64,000 bases of DNA from Komagataeibacter oboediens (GCF_003207815.1 NZ_NKTX01000001.1:186001-250000); one strand, 5' to 3'; counted from the first letter of the stretch, positions 8,017 to 18,254 are shown. The notes: generated by a model from the letters alone, not told the origin. Numbers and translations are program-made.

Positions 8017-9579
8017 TCAGCCGATTTCCTGCCCGATCTGCTTGATGTCATGGAACGTCAGGTCCGGGTTGCCTTCCGCCGTGCGCCGCATCATGAACGC
8101 GGACGAGGCAAGGAACACCGGATCCCCATCAATGTCATCCGCCATGGCCGTGCGGTTGGCCATGCAGAAGGCATCCAGTTTCTCACGCGGGCCGGTGACC
8201 CAGCGGGCAAGGTTGTAGGGTGTCGATTCGAAGCCGATCGCAACCCCGTATTCGCCCTTCAGCCGCGATTGCAGCACGTCCAGCTGCAGCGTGCCGACCA
8301 CGCCCACGATTGGCGGCGCGCCATCCTGCGGGCGGAACAGCTGGACCACGCCTTCTTCCGCCAGTTCGGTCAGGGCCTGCCGCAGCTTCTTGGCCTTCAT
8401 CGCATCATCCAGCCGCACACGGCGCAGGATTTCGGGCGCGAAGTAGGGCACGCCGGTAAAGCGCAGGTCCTCGCCTTCGGTCAGGGTATCGCCAATGCGC
8501 AGCGTGCCATGGTTGGGAATGCCCACCACGTCGCCCGCGAAGGCTTCCTCGGCCAGCTGGCGGTCCCGGGCAAAGAAGAACTGTGGCGTATGCAGTGCGA
8601 ACTGCTTGCCGATCCGCACATGCTTGAGCCGCATGCCGCGCTGCAGCTTGCCCGAGCAGATGCGGGCAAACGCCATGCGGTCGCGATGGTTGGGGTCCAT
8701 GTTGGCCTGGATCTTGAACACCAGCGCGGTCAGCGCCGGTTCATCCGCGCGGACGTTGCGGGTTTCGGTCGCCTGGTCACGCGGCGGTGGACCGAAGGCG
8801 GCCAGCGCATCCAGCAGGTCGGTCACCCCGATTTCCTTCATCGCGCTGCCGAAGAACACCGGTGTCAGGTGACCGGCATTGAAGCTTTCAAGGTCGAATT
8901 CCGGCAGCGCCGCCTCAACAAGTTCCAGTTCCTCGCCCAGTTGCACCATGCGCGGGTCCGTCTGGTCCAGCGGCTCGGTTACGTGCAGTTCGCGGTGGCG
9001 GATGTCATAGGTGCCGACAAATTTGGCAGCACGGCCCACCGGCCACGTGGCGGGCGAGGTGTCGAGCGCCAGCGAGGACGAGATTTCATCCAGCAGGGCA
9101 AACGGGTCCTGCGATTCGCGGTCCATCTTGTTGATAAAGGTGACGATGGGAATATCGCGCAGGCGGCAGATTTCGAACAGCTTGCGGGTCCGGGCCTCGA
9201 TCCCCTTGGCGGCGTCGATCACCATCACGGCGGCGTCCACCGCCGTCAGCGTGCGGTAGGTATCTTCCGAGAAGTCTTCATGGCCCGGCGTGTCGAGCAG
9301 GTTGAAGATGCAGCCGCCATATTCAAACGTCATGACCGATGTCACGACGGAAATGCCACGGTCGCGTTCGATCCCCATCCAGTCCGAACGCGTGCGTCGC
9401 CGTTCCCCCTTGGCCCGCACGTTGCCCGCCATCTGGATCGCGCCACCGGCGCGCAGGATGCGTTCGGTCAGCGTGGTCTTGCCCGCATCAGGGTGGGAGA
9501 TGATGGCGAATGTGCGCCGCCGGGTGATTTCGGCGGCAAGCGGGGTATCGGCGGCGGTGGCGGTCACGGTCTTGTCCAT
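8017..9579 (-). CDS. prfC: Peptide chain release factor 3 (RF3)
   Basis: This translational GTPase (520 aa) removes RF1/RF2 from the ribosome after termination. It has P-loop HPDAGKTT at residues 29-36, the switch II DTPGHEDFSEDTYR and the NKMD guanine motif, then the RF3-specific domains 2 and 3. ATG 9579 was chosen because it puts the P-loop at the usual distance. An in-frame start 75 bp upstream would add a Pro/Ala-rich tail. The ribosome-binding site is weak (AGGA directly before ATG). It lies downstream of rpsD with a strong hairpin between them. Confidence 0.93.
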   Translation of the reverse strand: MDKTVTATAADTPLAAEITRRRTFAIISHPDAGKTTLTERILRAGGAIQMAGNVRAKGERRRTRSDWMGIERDRGISVVTSVMTFEYGGCIFNLLDTPGHEDFSEDTYRTLTAVDAAVMVIDAAKGIEARTRKLFEICRLRDIPIVTFINKMDRESQDPFALLDEISSSLALDTSPATWPVGRAAKFVGTYDIRHRELHVTEPLDQTDPRMVQLGEELELVEAALPEFDLESFNAGHLTPVFFGSAMKEIGVTDLLDALAAFGPPPRDQATETRNVRADEPALTALVFKIQANMDPNHRDRMAFARICSGKLQRGMRLKHVRIGKQFALHTPQFFFARDRQLAEEAFAGDVVGIPNHGTLRIGDTLTEGEDLRFTGVPYFAPEILRRVRLDDAMKAKKLRQALTELAEEGVVQLFRPQDGAPPIVGVVGTLQLDVLQSRLKGEYGVAIGFESTPYNLARWVTGPREKLDAFCMANRTAMADDIDGDPVFLASSAFMMRRTAEGNPDLTFHDIKQIGQEIG

Positions 9580-9634
9580 TCCTGCGGCTGGCCCGGCGGA
9601 AGGGATGCGGAAGCGGGCAGGGGCCAGAAACGCG

Positions 9635-9672
9635 GACGCCGGACGCGGGGACAAAACCCCACGCCCGGCGTC
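9635..9672 (-). other. Strong intercistronic hairpin between rpsD and prfC
   Basis: A 16-bp stem with two mismatches (GACGCCGG...CCGGCGTC) and a six-base loop. There is no T-run after it on the minus strand, so it is more likely an mRNA-stability element or partial terminator than a full intrinsic terminator. Confidence 0.5.
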
Positions 9673-9697
9673 ACGCCTGCCCGGTTCCGGGACTTGA

Positions 9698-10315
9698 TCA
9701 GCGAGAGTAGAATTCGATGACCAGGTTCGGTTCCATCTGGACCGGATACGGAACGTCCGACAGCTTGGGGCTGCGCAGGAAGGAGCCCTTCATCTGGCGG
9801 TGGTCCACTTCCATGTATTCCGGCACGTCGCGTTCGCCGCTCTGCGCTGCATCCAGCACGATGGCCAGCTGCTTGGACTTTTCACGGACTTCGATCACGT
9901 CACCATCACGCACCAGATAGGACGGGATGTTGACCTTGCGGCCGTTGACCGTGATGTGGCCGTGGCTGATGAACTGACGCGCCGCGAACGGGGTGATCGC
10001 GAACTTCAGGCGGTACACGACCGCGTCCAGCCGGCGTTCCAGCAGGTCGATCAGGTTTTCGGAGGTATCGCCCTTGCGGCGGACGGCCTCGTCATAATAC
10101 TTGCGGAACTGCTTTTCACCGATGTTGCCGTAGTAGCCCTTCAGCTTCTGCTTGGCCATCAGCTGCACGGAGAAGTCGGACGGCTTCTGCTTGCGGCGCT
10201 GACCATGCTGGCCGGGACCATATTCGCGCTTGTTGACCGGGGACTTTGCACGGCCCCACAGGTTTACGCCAAGGCGGCGATTGATTTTGTACTTGCTCTC
10301 AAGGCGCTTGCTCAT
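9698..10315 (-). CDS. rpsD: 30S ribosomal protein S4
   Basis: A 205-aa primary rRNA-binding protein that nucleates 30S assembly. It starts [16 protein letters not shown] and has the S4 N-terminal domain ([11 protein letters not shown]-type segment) and the S4 RNA-binding motif [11 protein letters not shown] with [14 protein letters not shown]. The C-terminus NLVIEFYSR is typical. A purine-rich GAAGAGAGAG site precedes the ATG. In this organism it is a stand-alone gene rather than part of the alpha operon. Other S4 partners of that operon are not in the window. Confidence 0.97.
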   Translation of the reverse strand: MSKRLESKYKINRRLGVNLWGRAKSPVNKREYGPGQHGQRRKQKPSDFSVQLMAKQKLKGYYGNIGEKQFRKYYDEAVRRKGDTSENLIDLLERRLDAVVYRLKFAITPFAARQFISHGHITVNGRKVNIPSYLVRDGDVIEVREKSKQLAIVLDAAQSGERDVPEYMEVDHRQMKGSFLRSPKLSDVPYPVQMEPNLVIEFYSR

Positions 10316-10630
10316 CTGCGCGCTCTCTCTTCATTCATCTGCATGGCACACGGCGGAAACCGCATGACCATGTCGTTGCACCGGTAGGTCCTGTTCCGCA
10401 TGAACAGGACGGGCGCGCCACGTATTACCGGCACCGGGGAGCAATCACCCATGGGCACCAGCCGTATCGTCCACGTTCCCGGCAGTCGGGCGCGTATAGA
10501 AGTACCGTGCCCGTCCTGTCAATCATCATGCATGCCGCCCCACGGCAAAAGCCTGTATCGCACAGTGCTGCCGGCCTGTTATGAAACGGACACCGGAAGA
10601 AGACATGACGGAAACAAGGGGGTTTTGCGC

Positions 10631-11179
10631 ATGGATACGCCATTTACACAGCGCTGGGGGCTGTTTGTCGGCCTTGGCGCCATATCGTTCGGGCTGGGCA
10701 TCGTGGCATGGGTGGATGCGCTGGCGGTGTCGCTGGCCAGTACCATCCTGCTTGGCGTGCTGCTGTTCGTCGCGGGCGCGGTACAGCTTGTGCATGCCTT
10801 TGTCGTGCGCGACTGGAGCGGGCGTTTCATGTCCATTCTGGGCGGCGCGCTGTATATCCTTGCGGGCACGATGATGATGGAGGAACCGACAACGGGTTCG
10901 ATGGTCATCACCATCTTCATTTCCGCCTGCCTGGTCGTATCGGGCATCGGGCGCATCATCATGGCGTTCCAGCACCGTGGCCTGCAGGGATGGTGGCTGA
11001 TCCTGCTTGGTGGGCTGATCAGCCTGCTGGTGGGGGTGTGCCTGTATGCAACGCTGCCGTGGTCGGGGCTGTGGCTGATCGGCACGTTCGTCGCCGTTGA
11101 ACTGATTGCCGCGGGCATCGGCTGGATCCAGTTTGGCCTCGCCCTGCGGCAGGCCGCCTACATCCCGCCTGCAAACTGA
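10631..11179 (+). CDS. HdeD-like multi-spanning membrane protein (DUF308)
   Basis: The 182-aa protein has about six hydrophobic segments spread over its whole length and the glycine-rich repeats of the HdeD/DUF308 family. In E. coli, HdeD is linked to acid resistance at high cell density. That role would suit an acid-producing bacterium, but here it is inference from the family only. ATG 10631 is preceded by AAGGGGG at good spacing. Its 3' end overlaps the converging gene by 22 bp. Confidence 0.72.
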   Translation: MDTPFTQRWGLFVGLGAISFGLGIVAWVDALAVSLASTILLGVLLFVAGAVQLVHAFVVRDWSGRFMSILGGALYILAGTMMMEEPTTGSMVITIFISACLVVSGIGRIIMAFQHRGLQGWWLILLGGLISLLVGVCLYATLPWSGLWLIGTFVAVELIAAGIGWIQFGLALRQAAYIPPAN

Positions 11180-11931
11180 GTGGCAAGGTTGCGGTCAATG
11201 GGATTGTTGGCCGTAACCCCCAGCAGGTTGCGCAGGTCGGTGGCGTTCATCCGTGCCTCGAAACCGGGGCCGCCGGGCTGGAATAGCTTTGCCGTCGACA
11301 GCGGTCCGACGGTGACGGGGTCGAATCCCGCGTCGTGGATCAGCCAGCCCGCCACATACAGTGCCTGCACCACATCGCCCGCCATGGGCAGGGCCAGACG
11401 GGGGGGCGTGCGGAAGGTTTCGGCCTCCAGCGTGGTCATGTCCTCGGAATTGAAGGCCCGCACGACCGAGGCCTGCGGGAACATCGCCTGCGTGGTTACG
11501 CCCGCCCCCTTGGCCAGTGCCAGCCGCCCGATCTTTCCATCCCGCCAGCCATAGGGGTTGGAGGGGTCGATCAGCGGCTTTGTCCCCACGATCGACCCGA
11601 TGCTGTGCCGAAGCTGGGGCAGCGCGCCATAGGGGACCGCCAGCACAACGGCATCGCCAAACCTTGCCGCTTCCTGTGGTGTGCCTTCGCGGGCAAGGGG
11701 GTAGAGTTCCGATGCCAGTTTCTTCGCGGCACTTTTATGAATGTCGGAGAACATGACCTGGTGTCCCGCCCGGCACCATAAATGCCCCAGCGTGCTGCCG
11801 ACATGGCCCGATCCGATCATGCCGATACGCAGGGGCCGTCGTGCATGGGCCACCCCGGGCAGGCTGGCAGGGACCAGCGCGCCCAATGCGGCGAACAGGC
11901 TCTGTCGGCGGGTCAGTTTCAGGGCGGTCAT
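11158..11931 (-). CDS. Exported NADP-binding protein of the F420-dependent oxidoreductase family
   Basis: The 257-aa protein begins with a twin-arginine type signal (TRRQSLFAALGALVPASLPG, cleavage after HA). It then has an NAD(P)-binding Rossmann motif GMIGSGHVGSTLG and the NADP-oxidoreductase, coenzyme F420-dependent pattern (DIHKSAAKK, VPYGALPQL, AFNSE). Homologues reduce or bind NADP in the cytoplasm, but some acetic acid bacterial forms carry a Tat signal. The substrate is unknown. ATG 11931 is preceded by AGGAGA, and the signal peptide starts there. It converges on the HdeD-like gene. Confidence 0.7.
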   Translation of the reverse strand: MTALKLTRRQSLFAALGALVPASLPGVAHARRPLRIGMIGSGHVGSTLGHLWCRAGHQVMFSDIHKSAAKKLASELYPLAREGTPQEAARFGDAVVLAVPYGALPQLRHSIGSIVGTKPLIDPSNPYGWRDGKIGRLALAKGAGVTTQAMFPQASVVRAFNSEDMTTLEAETFRTPPRLALPMAGDVVQALYVAGWLIHDAGFDPVTVGPLSTAKLFQPGGPGFEARMNATDLRNLLGVTANNPIDRNLATQFAGGM

Positions 11932-12053
11932 GCATTTCTCCTGTTCTGGCGGCATGTGGTAGTATGGCACGGGATGGCGTATCCATGGTTGGTTCTTTGC
12001 CGACCTGTCCGATATATGACACAGACTTGGCTGAAGCAGGAGTTACAGCGTCA

Positions 12054-12401
12054 ATGACCGATACCCCCGATCAGGACCGGAACGTGGTCGCGCAGTCCGC
12101 TGTCCCCGCTGGCGTGGAACATCCGGTGGAAGCCCTGCACGAGGCCGTGCAGCAAGACGAGGCGGCGCTTGCCGCAACCACCGTTCCCGATCCCGGCCCG
12201 GTGCCCGAGGCCCAGACACAGGTCGTACCCACCGACCATGATGCCGTGGCCACCAGCCAGGCAGCCGCCACGGCCGCCATGGCGCCCGAATTCATGCCCT
12301 ACAGGGAACTGTTCCAGCTTATGGGCGCGATCGTGTTCGTGCTGGTCGTGCTGGCGGTAGGGTGGAACGCCATGCATGCATCGGGTATCTGGCCGGAATG
12401 A
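12054..12401 (+). CDS. Acidic protein with a single C-terminal membrane anchor (115 aa)
   Basis: The first 80 residues are rich in Asp, Glu, Ala, Val, Pro and Gln with no recognisable fold. Residues about 83-104 (LMGAIVFVLVVLAVGWNAM) form one transmembrane helix close to the C-terminus, so the acidic part probably faces the cytoplasm as in tail-anchored proteins. No homology is recognised. AGGAG lies 11 bp before the ATG. A possible promoter (TTGGTT, 18 bp, TATATG at 12013-12018) precedes it. It converges on the nuclease-like gene downstream. Confidence 0.6.
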   Translation: MTDTPDQDRNVVAQSAVPAGVEHPVEALHEAVQQDEAALAATTVPDPGPVPEAQTQVVPTDHDAVATSQAAATAAMAPEFMPYRELFQLMGAIVFVLVVLAVGWNAMHASGIWPE

Positions 12402-12414
12402 TCGCCTGATCCCG

Positions 12415-13377
12415 TCAGGGCGGCGACAGCCGGACCGAGACGGGACAGTGATCGGACAGGCGCATGGTGTCGTCGCGTCCGTTTTCGCGGTACAGCATGA
12501 CCCGCAGGCTGTCCGGCTGCAGCCAGTCACGCGCGGGGCCGCCCGCCATGATATGGTCGATGAAATAACTGCCCTGCGCACAGGGGCTGGCGTGTCCTGC
12601 GGTTGCCAGCGTAAGCGGACCGTTTTCCGTCAGCGACCGCCAGGCAGGATCGTCGGGTGCGAGCAGGCGGTTGAAATCACCCATCACGACAAAGACTTCC
12701 CCTTCATCCTGCCGTTCCATGATCCAGTCCTGCACGATCGCGATCTGCCGCAGCAATGTCCGGCAGACGGGCCTGTTCCGGGTCGTGGCTGACGAATCGC
12801 GGCATCCCGCCTTCAGATGCACCACCAGAATGCGCAGGCTGTCCGCGCCACTGCCAACCGTCAGGTCAAGCCCGGCCCGCAGGTGACGGGGCGCGGTGGA
12901 GGGATAGACATCCAGCGCCGTGACATCTGGATGCCGGATAACCGGCAGGTCCGCACGGACCGCAAGGGCGACTTTCTGCACGACCGTGTCGTCGGATAGG
13001 AGGATGCGGTAGCGTGGGGCGGGGAACAGCCTTGCGGCAAGCTGCGCGCTGTCGATTTCTTCCAGCGCCGCGATATCGGGGGCAAGACGGCGGGCATAAT
13101 ATGCCAGCCGGTCCAGTTCTGCCGTGGTGCGCGGTGTGACATCCTCCGGCAGGTCGGGATCGCCCTGTGGGCGCGTGGTCAGCCAGTCAAGGTTCCATGT
13201 GGACAGCTTGAGACTGCCACCAGCCTGTGCCCCGACGGGCAGGACCATGAGCGCAAGGGCCACGGTCAGGCGGAAGCCCGCCCGCCGTATCCCCTGCGCA
13301 GACCATGGGGCCGGGTTATGGCGTGGTGGTGTCGCCTGCCTTCTGTGCCTGCAGCTTGGCAATGGCTTCGTCCACAT
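12415..13377 (-). CDS. Exported endonuclease/exonuclease/phosphatase-fold protein
   Basis: The EEP fold is recognisable from LSTWNLDWL, ALEEIDS (metal-binding Glu), VHLKAGC, VVMGDFNRL and the final LSDHCPV carrying the catalytic Asp-His pair. A hydrophobic stretch (LTVALALMVLPVGAQA) before the domain looks like a signal sequence, so it is probably exported. The start is uncertain. ATG 13377 lies inside the carbonic anhydrase gene, TTG 13362 is another option, and no good ribosome-binding site is visible for either. Nuclease versus phosphodiesterase activity cannot be told. Confidence 0.72.
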   Translation of the reverse strand: MWTKPLPSCRHRRQATPPRHNPAPWSAQGIRRAGFRLTVALALMVLPVGAQAGGSLKLSTWNLDWLTTRPQGDPDLPEDVTPRTTAELDRLAYYARRLAPDIAALEEIDSAQLAARLFPAPRYRILLSDDTVVQKVALAVRADLPVIRHPDVTALDVYPSTAPRHLRAGLDLTVGSGADSLRILVVHLKAGCRDSSATTRNRPVCRTLLRQIAIVQDWIMERQDEGEVFVVMGDFNRLLAPDDPAWRSLTENGPLTLATAGHASPCAQGSYFIDHIMAGGPARDWLQPDSLRVMLYRENGRDDTMRLSDHCPVSVRLSPP

Positions 13378-14008
13378 GAATGAACGTGCGCGACGTTTCA
13401 TCCAGCACGACAACTTCCCCACTGGCGATGTCATAGAACCATCCCTGCAACGTCAGGGTGCCGCGGGCAACCCCTGCCGCGACGGCGGGATGGGTGCGCA
13501 GGTGGGCAATCTGCAACTGCACGTTCTGTTCGGACAGGCTGCGAACGGTGGCAGGCCCGGCGTCGGACGCTTCCAGCACGGCGCGTGCAGCTTCGGCATT
13601 GCGCAGCCAGCTTGCGACGGTGGGCATCCGGGCCAGTTTCGTGGGGTCGGGATCCAGCAGCGCCTTCATCGCCCCACAGTTGGAATGGCCGCATACGATG
13701 ATATGCGACACCTTCAGCGCGCTGACCGCATATTCAATGGCGGAGGACACGCCGCCCAGCATTTCCCCATAGGCGGGTACGATATTGCCGATATTGCGCA
13801 GCACGAACAGGTCGCCCGGCTGGGTCTGCGTGATCATGCTGGGATTTACCCGGCTGTCGGCGCAGGCGATGAACAGCGTATCGGGGGACTGGCTTTCCGC
13901 CAGGCTGGCGAACAGTTCGCGGTTTTGCGGAAAGACTTCAGTATTGAAGCGCTCCACGCCATGCAGCAGATCGATAAGGGTATCCCGGGCAGTATGGGTA
14001 TCGGCCAT
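13316..14008 (-). CDS. can: Beta-class carbonic anhydrase
   Basis: The 230-aa zinc enzyme interconverts CO2 and bicarbonate. The zinc ligands are C49, H108 and C111, and the catalytic Asp-Arg dyad is D51/R53 (CADSR, GHSNCG). These are the classic beta-class motifs and the length is typical. The ATG is preceded by CAGGATTTT. Bicarbonate made here would feed acetyl-CoA carboxylase (accA is in this window) and help internal pH control; that link is inference. The upstream 230 bp are AT-rich and probably contain its promoter. Confidence 0.93.
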   Translation of the reverse strand: MADTHTARDTLIDLLHGVERFNTEVFPQNRELFASLAESQSPDTLFIACADSRVNPSMITQTQPGDLFVLRNIGNIVPAYGEMLGGVSSAIEYAVSALKVSHIIVCGHSNCGAMKALLDPDPTKLARMPTVASWLRNAEAARAVLEASDAGPATVRSLSEQNVQLQIAHLRTHPAVAAGVARGTLTLQGWFYDIASGEVVVLDETSRTFIHVDEAIAKLQAQKAGDTTTP

Positions 14009-14245
14009 TGTAAAATCCTGTCACCTGAATGTCCGGATAAAGGGAAATGCGCCCACCGCACGGGCATTGCTGCGCAGTCCGGTAGCTGGGGTAGTATCCC
14101 ATGCTATCTGTATCATGGAAACACCTGCATGTCACAATTGTTTCTTCATGCGGGGCAGAGGAAATACTATGTAACCACAATATAATTAAGAAACATTCAC
14201 TTTTTGTATTGAATTGGTGATGGGTGAAGGCACGGGCGTACAGCA

Positions 14246-14270
14246 CAACGGCGCACAGGGTGCGCCGTTG
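14246..14270 (-). terminator. Hairpin after alaS
   Basis: CAACGGCGCA and its perfect complement with a 5-base loop lie 32 bp beyond the alaS stop. It has no T-run, so termination efficiency is uncertain. The AT-rich stretch 14160-14220 next to it holds no gene. Confidence 0.5.
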
Positions 14271-14301
14271 CATATCCGTTCCGTCCTGTGAGGGCGATGG
14301 G

Positions 14302-16953
14302 TCAGGCCGCGCTGCCAGCCTGCATGGCGGTGCGCACGGCATCGAGGGCTGCGTCCGCCCTGCTGGTATCCGGGCCACCGGCCTGCGCCATGTCGCGGCG
14401 GCCACCACCGCCCTTGCCACCCATGGCGGCGCTGGCGGCGCGTACTAGGGTTACGGCATCCACCTTTTCCGCAAGGTCGGGCGTTGCGGCGACCACAATG
14501 CTGCCCTTACCATCCGCCGTGGAAATCAAGGCGATCACGCCCGACCCGATTTCCTTGCGCAGGGAATCGGCCAGTGGCTTGAGTTCCTTGGGCGGCAGTT
14601 CGCCCACGTTGCGGGCGTCAAGCCTGATGCCATTGACCTCCACAATGGATGCCGCCGACTGGTTGCCCGATGCCAGCTTGCGCTGCAGGTCGGAAATCTG
14701 GCGTTCCATCGCCTTACGTTCCTCCAGCAGCACGGCAAGGCGCTCGGGCGCTTCCGCGGGCGGCACGCGCATCATGGCGGCCATCTGGTTCAGGCGCTCT
14801 TCAGTGGCGACGGTGGCATTCTGCGCGGCAAGCCCGGTCACGGCCTCGATACGCCGCACGCCCGACGATACGCCACTTTCGGATGTGATGCGGAACAGGC
14901 CGATGTCGCCGGTGCGACGCACATGGGTGCCACCACACAGTTCGATCGACCAGCCCGCGCGCCCGTCCTCGGGGCCGCCCATGGAGACCACGCGGACCTC
15001 GTCACCATATTTTTCGCCAAACAGGGCCATTGCACCCTGTTCTATGGCTTCTTCCGGCGTCATGTGGCGCGTGGCGACTTCCGTGTTTTCACGGATGCGG
15101 GCATTCACCTCGGCCTCGATATCGGCCAGTTCCTCCGGCGTGATCGGGCGCGGCTGGCTGACGTCAAAGCGCAGGCGGTCGGGTGCGTTCAGGCTGCCCT
15201 TCTGCGTGACATGATCGCCCAGCCTGCGGCGCAGGGCTTCATGCAGCAGGTGCGTGGCGGAATGGTGGGCGCGGATGGCGCTGCGGCGGTCGTGATCGAC
15301 CTGTGCCGTCACCGCCATGCCGGGTTTGACCGTGCCTTCAATGACCGTGCCGTAATGCACCAGCAGGTCGCCCAGCTTCTTCTGCGTATCGGTAATGGCG
15401 ATATGCAGGCCGGGGGCGGTAATGGTGCCGGTATCGCCCACCTGTCCGCCGCTTTCGCCATAGAACGGCGTCTGGTTCAGCAGCAGGGCGATTTTGGTGC
15501 CGGGGCCGGCGCTGTCCACCTGTGCATTGTCCACGACCACGGTCTGGACTTCGGCATCCGATGTTTCGGTGGTGTAGCCAAGGAATTCGGTGGCGCCAAA
15601 CGTATCACGCGCCTCGAACCATACGGTTTCGGTTGCGCTGTCACCCGATCCGCTCCATGCCGCGCGGGCGCGCTTGCGCTGCACGTCCATGGCTTCGTTG
15701 AAGCCTGCCACGTCCACGCTATGGCTGGTGCCACGCAGGGCGTCCTGCGTCAGGTCCAGCGGGAAGCCGAAGGTATCATATAGCTTGAATGCAACAGCGC
15801 CCGGCAGGGGCGCGCCATCGCCAAGGTGTTCCGTCTCGTCCGCCAGCAGCGACAGCCCACGGTCCAGCATCGCCTTGAAGCGTTCTTCCTCACCCTTCAT
15901 CGTGCTTTCGATCAGGGCACGGGCGTGGATCAGTTCGGGATAGGCTTCGCCCATCTGCCGGATCAGCGCGGGAACGAGCTTGTAGAAGGTCGGTTCCGTC
16001 GTGCCCATCAGGTGCAGGTGGCGCATGGCCCGGCGCATGATGCGGCGCAGGACATAACCGCGCCCGTCCTTGGACGGCAGCACGCCGTCGGCGATCAGGA
16101 ACGAGGTGGAGCGCAGATGGTCGGCCACAACGCGGTGGCTGGCATTGAATGGACCGTCCGGGTCCTGACCCGTGACTTCGGCCGAGGCCAGGATCAGGGC
16201 GCGGAAGGTATCCGTATCATAATTGTCACGCTTGCCCTGCAGGATGGCGGCAAAACGTTCCAGTCCCAGTCCGGTGTCGATCGACGGACGTGGCAGCGGT
16301 GAGCGCGTGCCGGGCGGGTTTTCGAAATACTGCATGAACACGAGGTTCCAGATTTCGGTAAACCGGTCGCCATCCTCATCGGGGGAGCCGGGCGGGCCGC
16401 CCGCCACTTCTGGGCCGTGATCGTAGAAGATCTCGGAACACGGGCCACAGGGGCCGGTATCGCCCATGCGCCAGAAATTGTCGGAGGTGGGGATGCGGAT
16501 GATCCGGTCATCCGGCAGTCCGGCGATCTTGCGCCACAGGGTGGCCGCTTCCTCATCATCGGCATAGACGGTGGTCAGCAGCTTTTCCTTGGGCAGGCCA
16601 AAGGTGCCGGTAACCAGATTCCACGCCAGTTCAATGGCTTCCGCCTTGAAATAATCCCCGAACGAGAAATTGCCCATCATCTCGAAAAAAGTGTGGTGGC
16701 GGGCGGTATAGCCAACGTTGTCCAGATCGTTGTGCTTGCCCCCTGCGCGCACGACCTTCTGCGCCGTGGTGGCGCGGGAATACGGACGCGTTTCCTGTCC
16801 GGTGAACACGTTCTTGAACTGCACCATACCAGCATTGGTAAACAGCAGCGTCGGATCGTTGTGCGGCACCAGGGACGAGGACGGCACGATCTGATGCCCG
16901 TTCCCCGCAAAATAGTCGAGGAAGGTGGCGCGAATGTCGTTTGTTGTGAACAT
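14302..16953 (-). CDS. alaS: Alanyl-tRNA synthetase
   Basis: This class II synthetase (883 aa) charges tRNA-Ala. The N-terminal catalytic core has [23 protein letters not shown] and [12 protein letters not shown]. The editing domain carries [14 protein letters not shown] and the later CGGTHV with zinc/editing residues. The C-Ala domain ends in the Gly-rich [19 protein letters not shown] 16953 fits the family N-terminus ([15 protein letters not shown]). An in-frame ATG 57 bp upstream would add an unusual tail. Upstream recA, common in other bacteria, is absent. Confidence 0.97.
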   Translation of the reverse strand: MFTTNDIRATFLDYFAGNGHQIVPSSSLVPHNDPTLLFTNAGMVQFKNVFTGQETRPYSRATTAQKVVRAGGKHNDLDNVGYTARHHTFFEMMGNFSFGDYFKAEAIELAWNLVTGTFGLPKEKLLTTVYADDEEAATLWRKIAGLPDDRIIRIPTSDNFWRMGDTGPCGPCSEIFYDHGPEVAGGPPGSPDEDGDRFTEIWNLVFMQYFENPPGTRSPLPRPSIDTGLGLERFAAILQGKRDNYDTDTFRALILASAEVTGQDPDGPFNASHRVVADHLRSTSFLIADGVLPSKDGRGYVLRRIMRRAMRHLHLMGTTEPTFYKLVPALIRQMGEAYPELIHARALIESTMKGEEERFKAMLDRGLSLLADETEHLGDGAPLPGAVAFKLYDTFGFPLDLTQDALRGTSHSVDVAGFNEAMDVQRKRARAAWSGSGDSATETVWFEARDTFGATEFLGYTTETSDAEVQTVVVDNAQVDSAGPGTKIALLLNQTPFYGESGGQVGDTGTITAPGLHIAITDTQKKLGDLLVHYGTVIEGTVKPGMAVTAQVDHDRRSAIRAHHSATHLLHEALRRRLGDHVTQKGSLNAPDRLRFDVSQPRPITPEELADIEAEVNARIRENTEVATRHMTPEEAIEQGAMALFGEKYGDEVRVVSMGGPEDGRAGWSIELCGGTHVRRTGDIGLFRITSESGVSSGVRRIEAVTGLAAQNATVATEERLNQMAAMMRVPPAEAPERLAVLLEERKAMERQISDLQRKLASGNQSAASIVEVNGIRLDARNVGELPPKELKPLADSLRKEIGSGVIALISTADGKGSIVVAATPDLAEKVDAVTLVRAASAAMGGKGGGGRRDMAQAGGPDTSRADAALDAVRTAMQAGSAA

Positions 16954-17603
16954 GGCGGGAAACGGACGATCCTGTATTGAAGGTATGGATGTAAAACCGG
17001 TTTCATTCACCTAGCGCACGTAGCGCCGGACCGGAAGTATGAACATGCGTGTTGTGTCCACATGGCGAGGGCGTGATGCACGGGATACGGCAGGGCAGGC
17101 AGTGTCGGGCACCAAACGTGGAACGGTTGGCCCGCAGGACCTGGTTGACGATGCCCCGGCCAGTCAGGCACCAGGTGCGACACGGTCATGTGGCGGCCTG
17201 TACGTTTCCAGAATATTTTTTTGGTAAAGCTTCTTTGAAATGCTTCAGGAATCGGCCTCCTTCAGGAAGGAGGCGATGCCTGATAATTTTATTATTTTTG
17301 ATTAATTGAGTATTTTTTTGATATGTCGGGGAAATGATGCCAACCATTTTTGGTGCGTATTTTTATTACTTTCCCGCGTCCGTTTTATACATAACCATCC
17401 CAGAATGGTAGAATACGGATATATTGACGCCATGCCTCGACCGTCCTGTCGGAGCAGGTCGATGTGCCAGTCCAGTGGATGCCACGTCAGGCAGTCCGGA
17501 CGGATGATGGATCATTTTGTAAGGAAAAAGTCGGTCGATTGCGCAGGGCATGTAAGGCATCCCCTGGCAGGGAAGTCACCCGGCGGAGAGAGGCAGAATT
17601 GCC
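16954..17603. other. Long gene-poor, partly AT-rich gap
   Basis: The 650 bp between alaS and the GtrA-like gene hold palindromic repeat copy E and a very AT-rich stretch (17210-17400). No open frame here looks protein-coding, and I see no tRNA, riboswitch or clear remnant of a gene. The alaS promoter must lie near its left end. Confidence 0.5.
17223..17299 (-). repeat. Dispersed palindromic intergenic repeat, copy E (diverged)
   Basis: On the minus strand it begins AAAAATAATAAAATTAT, has GCCTCCTTCCTGAAGGAGGC as its stem, and ends with CAAAGAAGCTTT. Ends match copies A and C; the stem sequence differs but keeps pairing. Confidence 0.5.
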
Positions 17604-18137
17604 TTATCCGACCTTGCTGCGGGAGTTCGCAACTACCGTATGGCTGGAAATCGTGTTCTTGACGACGGCGCGTTCAGGCTGGAAGGGAACAATTTCCGCC
17701 GTCGGGCGATTGGTCGTGGCAGACCTTGCGGATTCGGAATGGAATACGAGTTTGCGGCTGATATGAAAATTTGCCATCATTCCCGCAACAGCACCCGCCG
17801 CCAGCGCCAGGACCGGATAGGTCTTGAACACGGGGGAGACGTGAAACAGCGTGAACACGCATCCACGGTTAAGGAAGAATCCCAGCGAGTTGCCTGCAAG
17901 AAAGCGCATCCACTGGACAACAAAATGATGCTGATTGCCCACGTGGCGGAAGGTCCACAGGCGATTGATCAGCCAGTTGATCGATGCCGCAATGAAATAT
18001 GCGGCTATGGTTGCAATCGTCAGACCCACAAATGGACGCAGGCTGTAAACCGTCCCCGTATCCCAACACAGCCCGAGCAGTCCAACAATTCCAAACTTCA
18101 GGAATTGTGTGATTTTCTGGGAAGAAAGATTGGGCAA
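17604..18137 (-). CDS. GtrA-like polytopic membrane protein
   Basis: About four transmembrane helices (KFGIVGLLGLCWDTGTVY, TIATIAAYFIAASINWLI, FLAGNSLGFFLNRG, YPVLALAAGAVAGMM) and the NRLWTF motif place it in the GtrA family. GtrA-type proteins are proposed to flip polyprenyl-phosphate-linked sugars across the inner membrane for surface glycan decoration. The C-terminal tail of about 40 residues is hydrophilic. TTG 18137 has AAGGA at good spacing, while the longer ATG start (18209) lacks one, so TTG is preferred with moderate confidence. No glycosyltransferase partner is adjacent. Lower GC than its neighbours hints at transfer. Confidence 0.7.
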   Translation of the reverse strand: MPNLSSQKITQFLKFGIVGLLGLCWDTGTVYSLRPFVGLTIATIAAYFIAASINWLINRLWTFRHVGNQHHFVVQWMRFLAGNSLGFFLNRGCVFTLFHVSPVFKTYPVLALAAGAVAGMMANFHISRKLVFHSESARSATTNRPTAEIVPFQPERAVVKNTISSHTVVANSRSKVG

Positions 18138-18254
18138 GACATTATCCTTATGCCAACAGGCAAGGCGACGGGCACATGTGCAGGCCATCGTGTGGCGGGC
18201 AAACTGCATATGGCGAATATGTCATACAGTATAATGCGGGGCGGATGAAAGGGG

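Noticed and set aside
16954-17603. A decayed gene between alaS and the GtrA-like gene
   Set aside because: No frame shows protein-like composition or a recognisable motif, even when split in pieces.
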